The notes below the pieces were generated by a model that was not told where the DNA came from, ran no database searches, and saw nothing but the letters and a program-made list of their open reading frames with translations. 24,433 bases of DNA from a virus: IMG/VR virus record IMGVR_UViG_3300025508_000147, positions 1 to 24,433 of that record, one strand, 5' to 3'. Each line of letters starts with the position of its first letter. Positions within the stretch are counted from its first letter, which is position 1. Positions 1 to 4,644 of this stretch are shown here, one piece after another. The translations under genes and the position numbers were made by a program.

Positions 1-105
1 CAGCAAGCTAAAAGAAGATGGGGCATTGATTATGATATGCCTGTTGGCATTGAGATAAAAATCGGAAGCAACTGGCTAGATACTAAAGAAATTTTTTCAA
101 ATTAA
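1..105 (+). CDS. C-terminal end of probable family A DNA polymerase (partial)
   Basis: The window opens inside a reading frame whose last 34 codons are visible and which stops with TAA at 103-105. The peptide contains MPVGIEIKIGSNW, then LDTKE. This fits the end of family A (Pol I/T7-type) DNA polymerases, where a 'VP(L)xVExxxGxNW' stretch with an invariant NW pair sits a few residues before the C terminus. Polymerase in front of an exonuclease and a T7-type endonuclease is also the expected order in podovirus replication clusters. The catalytic palm is outside the window, so the call rests on a short tail and on context. The upstream sequence would settle it. Confidence 0.6.
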   Translation, partial: QQAKRRWGIDYDMPVGIEIKIGSNWLDTKEIFSN

Positions 106-108
106 TGC

Positions 109-136
109 TTGCAATTAATTTATATTTAGCTATAAT
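109..136 (+). promoter_or_regulatory. sigma70-type promoter for the plus-strand replication operon
   Basis: A perfect -10 hexamer TATAAT (131-136) lies 16 bp after a -35-like TTGCAA (109-114, 4 of 6 to consensus). It falls in the only gap between the polymerase end and the next gene. Transcription would start near 143 and give a leader of about 26 nt carrying AAGGAG (157-162), 6 nt before the ATG at 169. Recognition by host RNA polymerase is inferred. No phage-type RNA polymerase promoter repeat was noticed. Confidence 0.6.
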
Positions 137-168
137 AATAAGATTGTGCAACTCATAAGGAGTATTAT

Positions 169-1023
169 ATGACACAACTAGCGACAACCGAGGCAACAGA
201 CCTTGTAATTCCAGACAATCTGGATAAATTATCTGTAGAAGAACTAGCAATTATGCTTGGTCAGAAGGATGGCATGGAGAGCCAGTCTTCAGGCGATTCC
301 TTTGCTAGACTATCCATTAATCATTCACCTGAAGACGATGCAGGCAACACTCTGCCTAGAGGTCACTTCGCATTATATAACCCAGATACTAAGCAAAAAG
401 TATTTGGTAAAGATGTGACTATGAGAGTTTTCGTAAGAAGGTTTATGTATAGCTTATGGGATAATGAGCAGGGTGCATACTCAGTTCGTAGTACTCAACA
501 AGCTAAACTGAATGATTTATTTCCAGACAATGAGGGTGGCTTTAAATGTGGTAAGCTAACTCGTAAGGAAATAGAAGACTTAGGAACTGAGTCTCCAGAA
601 GCTGCGGCATCTGCTATGGTCAAGTGTAACCAAGTGTTATACGGTCTAGTGACTATTGCTGATGGTAAAACAGCAACAGGTGAAGAAGCTCCTGTAGAGA
701 ATATACCAGTAGTATTTTATGGTAAGGGTGCAAGTTTTGTTCCTATCTCTCAGTACTTCAAAGATTTAGATTCTAAAAACTTACTAACATGGAATGTTAA
801 TTCTAAGTTACATTCTGTGCGTCATAAGAATGGTGCTACTATTTACTATTCAACAAACATGACTGTTTCTGACACAGTGGATTTTTCTAAGGAAGACAAG
901 GTGCTGTTACAAGCCATTGCTGACTCGATTAATTCATACAATCTCCGAGTGTCAGGAGAACACACTGAGGCGAATAATGGTCTTGGTGCTGATGCTATCG
1001 ACCTTGCTGCTGTCGAGGCATAA
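169..1023 (+). CDS. Conserved-type phage protein, possibly ssDNA-binding
   Basis: This 284-residue protein starts at an ATG with a strong Shine-Dalgarno (AAGGAG, 6 nt spacing) and is the first gene after the promoter. I recognise no certain domain. The N-terminal 50 residues are acidic and low in structure; the middle (about 60-235) is mixed beta-strand-like with segments such as VTMRVFVRRF and IPVVFYGKGASF; the tail is acidic (EHTEANN..GADAIDLAAVEA). Position between polymerase and exonuclease, beta-rich core and acidic ends make a T7 gp2.5-type ssDNA-binding role conceivable. However, the C terminus lacks the final aromatic residue of gp2.5, so this is inference only. It probably acts in the cytoplasm with the replication enzymes. 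The gene is directly followed by the exonuclease ATG without a gap. Confidence 0.35.
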   Translation: MTQLATTEATDLVIPDNLDKLSVEELAIMLGQKDGMESQSSGDSFARLSINHSPEDDAGNTLPRGHFALYNPDTKQKVFGKDVTMRVFVRRFMYSLWDNEQGAYSVRSTQQAKLNDLFPDNEGGFKCGKLTRKEIEDLGTESPEAAASAMVKCNQVLYGLVTIADGKTATGEEAPVENIPVVFYGKGASFVPISQYFKDLDSKNLLTWNVNSKLHSVRHKNGATIYYSTNMTVSDTVDFSKEDKVLLQAIADSINSYNLRVSGEHTEANNGLGADAIDLAAVEA

Positions 1024-1893
1024 ATGAACTCTATTCAAATTCTTATACAAGATTATTTGAGTAGAGGGATTAAGGGGGAGGCAGAAATGCCTTCCTCTCT
1101 AATCTCTGAATTTAAAGAAGCTTGCGGTCAAGCTTTAGAGAAACAATTTTCTAGAGAGCCCAGAGAACATAAGCTACGTTTGTCAGCTTTAGGCAAACCC
1201 TTATGTCAACAGCAATCAGAAAAATTAGGAATAGAACAAGAATTTAGTTACAATGCAATCATGCGTTTCTTGCTAGGAGATTTAGTAGAAGCTTCTCTTA
1301 TCGCAGTTATGAAGGCAGCAGGCATTGAAGTACAAGAAGAACAACAAAAAACAAAAATTAATTTAGACGATACAGATATTAATGGAACTTTAGACGTAGT
1401 GATAGATGATAAAGTTTATGATATTAAATCTGCTAGTCCATATGCGTTCCAAAATAAATTTGGAAAATTCGGTGGCTACGCTAAGGTGAAAGAAGACGAT
1501 CCTTTTGGGTATGTAGTCCAAGGTTATGCCTACGCTCAAGGTGTAGACAAGCCCTTTGGAGGGTGGATCGTTGTAGACAAATCGTCAGGTGAGGTCACGG
1601 TTTGCGAAGCTCCAGATATTCAAGAGCAAGATAAGCAAGACGCTTTAGACGCAGCCACCGTTAATGTACGTAAGTTAAAGAAAACAAAACGTATTGAGAA
1701 ACAATTTAAACCTACAGATGAAATAGATAAAGGAGAACCTACAGGTAATAAACTGTTACCTAGAGAATGTGGGTTTTGTGGATTTAGGCATAACTGTTGG
1801 TCCAAAGCACAATTCCTACCTAAACATACATCAAGAGCTAAAAACCCTCCGTATGTTTGGTATACTAAGGTAGCTAAAAATGCCCATACTTAA
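1024..1893 (+). CDS. Cas4/RecB-like PD-(D/E)XK exonuclease with Fe-S cluster cysteines
   Basis: This 289-residue nuclease of the RecB/Cas4 family probably degrades DNA ends during phage recombination or host-DNA breakdown. Visible landmarks are RLSALGKPLC with C61; GDLVEA at 85-90; the metal-binding core G121-x-x-D124 followed by D133-I-K135 (the D..DxK signature); and the QxxxY motif Q166-GYA-Y170. A C-terminal triplet C249-x2-C252-x5-C258 with C61 makes the four ligands of a Cas4/AddB-type [4Fe-4S] cluster. The length is close to that of phage Cas4-like exonucleases. The ATG follows the previous stop immediately, with GAGG 5 nt upstream. The frame overlaps the next gene by 14 nt. There are no CRISPR genes nearby, so a CRISPR role is unlikely; a counterpart of T7 gp6 exonuclease is the better reading. 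Confidence 0.88.
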   Translation: MNSIQILIQDYLSRGIKGEAEMPSSLISEFKEACGQALEKQFSREPREHKLRLSALGKPLCQQQSEKLGIEQEFSYNAIMRFLLGDLVEASLIAVMKAAGIEVQEEQQKTKINLDDTDINGTLDVVIDDKVYDIKSASPYAFQNKFGKFGGYAKVKEDDPFGYVVQGYAYAQGVDKPFGGWIVVDKSSGEVTVCEAPDIQEQDKQDALDAATVNVRKLKKTKRIEKQFKPTDEIDKGEPTGNKLLPRECGFCGFRHNCWSKAQFLPKHTSRAKNPPYVWYTKVAKNAHT

Positions 1894-2266
1894 AACACAC
1901 AATCTTTCTGTAGCAGACTTTACGGAAAACGAAAACATATATTATCTGTTTCCTGATAACTGGAGCCACCAGAAAGGCTCTAACATAGTTAAGATACTTA
2001 GAGACAGTGACCATGGTATTCCTTTGTATACAGGTCTATCTCCTATTAAACCTTTTGATGAAGAAAGAGGCATGAGACAATTAGATGAAAGTCTAGAAGT
2101 AATAAAAAATATTCTTATGCAAAAAGGTTTAGTAATAGTTTTAATAAATGAATTTTACCAAGACATAGACTACGATCACGGTGAGCTTTATGAAAAAGAA
2201 ATACTAGATAGTATACATGAAATATTAAATATAGGATGCCCTAAAGATGTTAAAGTTACCATATAG
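1880..2266 (+). CDS. Small phage protein of unknown function
   Basis: A 128-residue protein whose ATG lies inside the end of the exonuclease gene (14 nt overlap), with AAGG (1867-1870) 9 nt upstream. I do not recognise it firmly. The N-terminal part has IYYLFPDNWSHQKG and, further on, LRDSDHGIPLYTGLSP. This resembles the pattern of short phage domains with an aromatic-x-DN turn, a G-containing loop and a 'GIPxxT/G' motif. The C-terminal half (about 66-125) is alternately hydrophobic and acidic, with LVIVLINEFYQD as a probable core strand. There is no signal peptide or membrane segment. It sits between two nucleases in the same operon and overlaps the endonuclease by 20 nt, so it is likely made with them. 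Its function is open. Confidence 0.85.
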   Translation: MPILKTHNLSVADFTENENIYYLFPDNWSHQKGSNIVKILRDSDHGIPLYTGLSPIKPFDEERGMRQLDESLEVIKNILMQKGLVIVLINEFYQDIDYDHGELYEKEILDSIHEILNIGCPKDVKVTI

Positions 2267-2615
2267 ATCAAAGTTTGAAATAAGTATTGCTGCAGACTTA
2301 GGTAAGAAAAACATAGGTTTTGAGTATGAGCCTGAGACATTTAGTTATGTACCAAAGATAAGATCATATACTCCTGACTTTTATATAAAAGAAAAAGACT
2401 TTTACATTGAAGCTAAAGGTAGGCTTACAACTAATGATAGAGTTAAGCACCTTATGATTAAAGAACAATGGGAAGACTTAGATATAAGATTTATATTTGT
2501 ACAGGCAGACAACAAAATATTAAAAGGTTCAAAAACTACATATGCAGATTGGTGTGATAGGCATGGTTTTCTTTGGGCACAAGGAACTATACCTATGGAG
2601 TGGATTAATGAGTGA
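2247..2615 (+). CDS. T7 endonuclease I-like Holliday junction resolvase
   Basis: A 122-residue homologue of T7 gene 3 endonuclease I, which resolves branched phage DNA before packaging and helps break down host DNA. The whole family pattern can be read. RSKFE carries E11; SYTPDFYI has D44; FYIEAKG has E55 and K57, matching T7 E20, D55, E65 and K67. It continues with the conserved RVKHLMIKEQWEDLDIR, KGSKTTYADWCDRHG and IPMEWI blocks. The protein is slightly shorter than T7's 149 residues, mainly at the N terminus, and E11 is retained. The ATG at 2247 has AGGA (2233-2236) upstream and overlaps the previous gene by 20 nt. In T7 the enzyme works as a domain-swapped dimer; this is assumed here. 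Confidence 0.94.
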   Translation: MLKLPYRSKFEISIAADLGKKNIGFEYEPETFSYVPKIRSYTPDFYIKEKDFYIEAKGRLTTNDRVKHLMIKEQWEDLDIRFIFVQADNKILKGSKTTYADWCDRHGFLWAQGTIPMEWINE

Positions 2616-2946
2616 TGATGAAATGACTATAACTTTTGAGAGAGATGAAAACATAGAAGGTTTTGTCAAGGCTCTTGACTTAAAGGATGGTAATCTCTAT
2701 CTTGTAATTAAACCAGAAGAAGATGGGTTTCAGATTATAGGTGCAGATAAATTACCTTTAGGTACAGGTAACGAAATATCAACTAAGATGTATATATTGT
2801 TTGCAGGTCTTATGCACATAGCTACAGAACAACAAGACTTAGTTATGGAAGCAGGTAACTATGCTATTGGTGAAGAGATAGATAGGAAAGAAAGAGAGAA
2901 GCTTAGAGAGAAAGGAGATAACATTGTCCAATTCCCTAAAAAATAA
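2608..2946 (+). CDS. Hypothetical small acidic phage protein
   Basis: A 112-residue protein. I place its start at the ATG at 2608 rather than the in-frame ATG 66 nt further upstream: GGAG (2597-2600) stands 7 nt before 2608, and the extension would overlap the conserved end of the endonuclease with an unrelated hydrophobic leader. The product begins MSDDEMTITFERDENIEG and has a short beta-like first half (NLYLVIKPEEDGFQIIG). A helical middle (TKMYILFAGLMHIATEQQD) and a charged EERR-type helix follow, and it ends in NIVQFPKK, a tail often seen on small phage proteins. No domain is recognised. It is cytoplasmic by composition. It overlaps the endonuclease by 8 nt and the next gene by 23 nt. Confidence 0.8.
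   Translation: MSDDEMTITFERDENIEGFVKALDLKDGNLYLVIKPEEDGFQIIGADKLPLGTGNEISTKMYILFAGLMHIATEQQDLVMEAGNYAIGEEIDRKEREKLREKGDNIVQFPKK
2912..2917 (+). promoter_or_regulatory. Ribosome binding site that selects a TTG start
   Basis: AAGGAG lies 6 nt before TTG at 2924-2926. The first in-frame ATG of that gene (2954) has only an A-rich stretch in front of it. The site lies inside the coding end of the preceding gene. Confidence 0.75.
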
Positions 2947-3265
2947 AACACAAATGCAAACATTAAAAGCGTTTGCTGCAACTATAGATTTTAAATATAA
3001 TGAAGGTAAGTTACTTGATGAAGTTCTTGCTTACATAATAAAAACCTACACCCAACATTACTCAAAAGATAAATACCAAGCCACAGAGTTTATTATAGAC
3101 GCAGGGCATGGTAAAGGTTTTTGTATCGGCAATGTGCTTAAGTATGCACAACGGTACGGAAAGAAAGGAAGTCACGAAGACCATAAGAAAGACTTGCTTA
3201 AGATAATACACTATGCTATCATAGCGTTGTTTATTCACAATAAAGAAGGAAACGAAGATGACTGA
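2924..3265 (+). CDS. DUF3310-like small phage protein
   Basis: A 113-residue protein read from a TTG start with a strong Shine-Dalgarno (AAGGAG, 6 nt). Residues 45-103 follow the DUF3310 pattern: HYSKDKYQATEFI, then GFCIGNVLKYAQRYGKKG, then an acidic/basic turn and DLLKIIHYAIIALF. In that family a short 'Y.xE.I' helix is followed by 'F..GN..KY..R..KK' and a final 'KA..Y' helix. DUF3310 proteins are common in phages next to nucleotide or DNA metabolism genes; some carry the name 'nucleotide kinase' without experimental proof, so I would not use it. The N-terminal 40 residues are an extra helix. It overlaps the previous gene by 23 nt and the next by 8 nt. Confidence 0.7.
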   Translation: MSNSLKNKTQMQTLKAFAATIDFKYNEGKLLDEVLAYIIKTYTQHYSKDKYQATEFIIDAGHGKGFCIGNVLKYAQRYGKKGSHEDHKKDLLKIIHYAIIALFIHNKEGNEDD

Positions 3266-3536
3266 AGACATAAAGAAAGAACGAGCCCATAAAGAAGATG
3301 GCACGTTTCAGGCAGACAATCCTGATACACCAGATCAAAATGAGGCTTTTAAACCTGTAAGGTTTTACCTTATGCAGGACACCCTTGCTAATACTATCTT
3401 GCAAAAACTAGCAACCTTACCTTACGGTGAAGTTAGTGAAATGCTTAACAGTGTTAGAGCTATGCAACATGTGTTAGTAGACCCAACTACTAAAAAAGTA
3501 GTGGATCAAGCTGTTGCAAAACCCACCAAAAAATAG
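3258..3536 (+). CDS. Hypothetical small phage protein
   Basis: A 92-residue protein starting at ATG 3258 with AAGGA (3246-3250) 7 nt upstream; its start overlaps the preceding stop by 8 nt. The first 30 residues are charged and probably disordered (KKERAHKEDG, DNPDTPDQ). The second part (about 34-75) reads as two helices, with QDTLANTILQKLATLPYGEV followed by SEMLNSVRAMQHV. The 'xLxNxIxxxLxxxPYxEV' spacing recurs in short proteins of marine phages, where it has no assigned function. The tail is lysine-rich (KPTKK) and houses the TTG start of the next gene. Co-expression with the nucleases suggests a role around DNA metabolism, but nothing in the residues shows an active site. Confidence 0.85.
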   Translation: MTEDIKKERAHKEDGTFQADNPDTPDQNEAFKPVRFYLMQDTLANTILQKLATLPYGEVSEMLNSVRAMQHVLVDPTTKKVVDQAVAKPTKK

Positions 3537-3744
3537 AGTAGTCCTTGCTCAACTGACTGTAGAATTAAGTCAAGATGGTAAAGTGTATCTAGAGAATCAA
3601 ACTCTTGATCCTAAGCTTTTTAGACAAGCGATGGATGATTGGAATGATACTTATGAAGGTACACTTACCTTAACTAACCTACTACATGAACTAAAACGTG
3701 AAATGGAGCTTTTACAAGAGAAAATACCTAGTTTTCTTAGGTAA
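3514..3744 (+). CDS. Hypothetical small protein, last gene of the plus-strand operon
   Basis: A 76-residue protein ending at TAA 3742-3744. No ATG is usable: the first in-frame one is at methionine 40, inside QAMDDW. TTG at 3514 is therefore the likeliest start, with a modest TGGA (3502-3505) 8 nt in front. Translational coupling to the overlapping upstream gene (23 nt) could make up for the weak site. The residues suggest a short beta hairpin (LTVELSQDGKVYLENQTL) and two helices (PKLFRQAMDDWNDTYEG; LTNLLHELKREMELLQEKI), the latter coiled-coil-like. No family is recognised. The terminator hairpin follows about 75 nt after the stop. Confidence 0.75.
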   Translation: MQNPPKNRVVLAQLTVELSQDGKVYLENQTLDPKLFRQAMDDWNDTYEGTLTLTNLLHELKREMELLQEKIPSFLR

Positions 3745-3771
3745 TGCTCTGTAACGCCCACACAAGCTTAT

Positions 3772-3791
3772 ACAACAAAATGTGTTGTTTT
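3772..3791 (+). terminator. Weak hairpin with short T run
   Basis: ACAACA (3772-3777) and TGTTGT (3783-3788) can pair around a 5-nt loop and are followed by a TTTT run (3788-3791). All stem pairs but two are A-T, so it is a poor terminator by itself. It may assist the stronger structure at 3818-3855. Confidence 0.3.
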
Positions 3792-3817
3792 GGTATGTCT
3801 ACTATTAGGTGTGTACT

Positions 3818-3855
3818 AAAAGGGGCTTAGAAACGATTCTGAGGAACTTTTTTTT
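3818..3855. terminator. Intrinsic terminator for the plus operon, probably two-way
   Basis: CTTAGAA (3826-3832) pairs with TTCTGAG (3837-3843) around loop ACGA, with one G-U pair on the plus-strand RNA. AAAAG (3818-3822) pairs with CTTTT (3847-3851) outside a symmetrical 3 x 3 internal loop. Eight T follow (3848-3855). It stands 73 nt after the last plus-strand stop. On the minus strand the same arms fold and end in a CTTTT run, so it could also stop transcripts from the right. The eight A on that strand contain the stop codon of the micro-ORF at 3854-3919. Confidence 0.6.
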
Positions 3856-3919
3856 ACAGAACCTGTGTTAAACAAATAATTATTACTGCATATGATGCTA
3901 AGTGCAAAATATCTTCCAT
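3854..3919 (-). CDS. Micro-ORF for a 21-residue hydrophobic membrane-type peptide
   Basis: ATG at 3919-3917 is preceded by AGGAG (3929-3925) at 5 nt spacing, the same 'AGGAGAT' style used by the neighbouring minus-strand genes. Twenty-one codons follow up to TAA at 3856-3854. The peptide starts MEDILHLASYA, continues VIIICLTQVL, and so consists of a short acidic start and one probable membrane span with a single cysteine. It has its own promoter 30-60 nt upstream and a terminator at its stop codon. No family can be assigned at this length. Options are a small lysis-timing or holin-like peptide, a peptide acting on the host membrane, or an accidental ORF. The close match of promoter, ribosome site, frame and terminator argues for a real gene. 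Confidence 0.5.
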   Translation of the reverse strand: MEDILHLASYAVIIICLTQVL

Positions 3920-3944
3920 CTTATCTCCTACATATGGAAAGGGT

Positions 3945-3960
3945 TACTATAATTATAGTA
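3945..3960. promoter_or_regulatory. 16-bp perfect palindrome over promoter start region (possible operator)
   Basis: TACTATAATTATAGTA reads the same on both strands. It overlaps the -10 element (3957-3962) and the expected start point (near 3950) of the minus-strand promoter, which is where a dimeric repressor would bind. Being A/T-only at its centre, such a palindrome could also arise by chance. Confidence 0.35.
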
Positions 3961-3985
3961 TACACCTCAGATGCACATTTGTCCA
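3957..3985 (-). promoter_or_regulatory. sigma70-type promoter for the micro-ORF
   Basis: On the minus strand, TGGACA (3985-3980, 5 of 6 to TTGACA), a 17-bp spacer and TATACT (3962-3957, 5 of 6 to TATAAT) make a near-consensus promoter. A second TATAAT lies just downstream (3957-3952). The expected start near 3950 gives a 30-nt leader with the AGGAG of the micro-ORF. It sits after the last long late gene, so the micro-ORF could be transcribed independently of the late operon. Confidence 0.55.
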
Positions 3986-4023
3986 ATCAATAGTTGTGAT
4001 AAGAAGTATTTATATTGTAAATA

Positions 4024-4290
4024 TTAGTTAGCTAACGGATTGTCGTTGTTGCCTACCTTGTCTACCCTACTCTCAGTTCTATCCATTCTGTTCTCAAGAT
4101 TGTCTACTCTTGTAGTTAAAGTTGCTACAGATTCTTTTACTGGATTAAGATTAACACTTTTTTTAGTCTTAGCTTCTATTTGATCTAAGCGTAGGTTAAA
4201 CTGCCCCCATGTGTAGAAACCTCCTCCGATTGCAGTGATGACCCCCACAATGGTGATGTACTGCTGAAGCTTTGGTAATATGTTTTTCAT
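4024..4290 (-). CDS. Small protein with N-terminal membrane helix and coiled coil (spanin-like topology)
   Basis: An 88-residue protein starting at ATG 4290 with AAGGAG (4302-4297) 6 nt upstream. Residues about 10-30 (QYITIVGVITAIGGGFYTW) form one membrane span. The rest is hydrophilic with heptad-like spacing (RLDQIEAK; VATLTTRVDNLENRMDRTES) and suggests a coiled coil ending in a polar tail. An N-terminal anchor followed by a periplasmic coiled coil is how inner-membrane spanins (Rz type) are built. The position behind a two-span holin candidate supports this, but the protein is short and no lipoprotein partner with a lipobox is seen. A haemolysin XhlA-like or structural membrane role is possible. 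It is the last substantial gene of the late operon. Confidence 0.5.
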   Translation of the reverse strand: MKNILPKLQQYITIVGVITAIGGGFYTWGQFNLRLDQIEAKTKKSVNLNPVKESVATLTTRVDNLENRMDRTESRVDKVGNNDNPLAN

Positions 4291-4305
4291 ATCATTCTCC
4301 TTAAG

Positions 4306-4401
4306 TTACCAGTGTCTAAGGACACCTGCTATTATAAAAAAACAAGTAAGCCATCCTAAGACTCTATCTGTTTTTAATATAAATCTTTTTATTAAATACA
4401 T
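4306..4401 (-). CDS. 31-residue single-span membrane peptide
   Basis: I start this gene at the ATG at 4401-4399, which shares one base with the stop of the preceding gene (TAATG) and has AGGA about 8 nt upstream in that gene's last codons. Longer in-frame starts would lie fully inside the preceding membrane protein gene and have no ribosome site. The peptide begins with a basic segment (MYLIKRFILKTDR) followed by a hydrophobic stretch, VLGWLTCFFIIAGVL, and ends RHW. A short membrane peptide next to a holin-like gene could be a holin regulator. The cysteine is not in a lipobox (T, not A/G/S, precedes it), so an outer-membrane lipoprotein is unlikely. Confidence 0.55.
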   Translation of the reverse strand: MYLIKRFILKTDRVLGWLTCFFIIAGVLRHW

Positions 4402-4643
4402 TATTTTTTTCCTACATAAAGACCAAACCAAGCTGCACCTGCACCCACAATAACAGATACAAAAGCTGATTGTGAATTGGTGGGGTCTGGTAAAGTCATA
4501 AACCACATAGACGTTTTATAAAACATCAACCCATAAAGGCTTATCAAAAGTCTAGGAAAGACCCTCCACTTATCAAAACCTTCAGCATTATTGTACCATG
4601 ACTTCTTAGGTACTTCTACTATCTTTATCTCTGGTTCACTCAT
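4401..4643 (-). CDS. Two-span membrane protein, probable holin
   Basis: An 80-residue protein with ATG at 4643 and AGGAG (4653-4649) 5 nt upstream; that ribosome site is formed by the last codons of the previous gene. After a charged start (MSEPEIKIVEVPKKSW) come two hydrophobic segments: FPRLLISLYGLMFYKTSMWF at about 27-46, and SAFVSVIVGAGAAWFGLYVG at about 59-78. They are joined by a short polar loop (LPDPTNSQ), and the protein ends in KK. Two spans with a small, charged N terminus and a positive end match class II holins. Closely similar small proteins are frequent near the end of late operons in marine phages. Function is inferred from topology and position. No endolysin lies next to it in this window. 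Confidence 0.55.
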   Translation of the reverse strand: MSEPEIKIVEVPKKSWYNNAEGFDKWRVFPRLLISLYGLMFYKTSMWFMTLPDPTNSQSAFVSVIVGAGAAWFGLYVGKK

Positions 4644-4644
4644 A

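Noticed and set aside
1024-1893. Part of a CRISPR-Cas system because of Cas4 similarity
   Set aside because: There are no other cas genes or repeats; Cas4-like exonucleases are common in phage replication operons.
2542-2607. Upstream start for the 112-residue protein
   Set aside because: It would overlap 74 nt of the endonuclease gene with an unrelated leader and lacks a ribosome site; GGAG precedes the ATG at 2608.
4306-4401. Outer-membrane spanin lipoprotein
   Set aside because: The cysteine follows W-L-T, not a lipobox residue (A, G or S at -1), and no signal-peptide arrangement is seen.
4402-4506. N-terminal extension of the 31-residue membrane peptide
   Set aside because: The longer start lies wholly within the two-span protein gene and has no ribosome site; the TAATG junction at 4399-4403 gives a better start.
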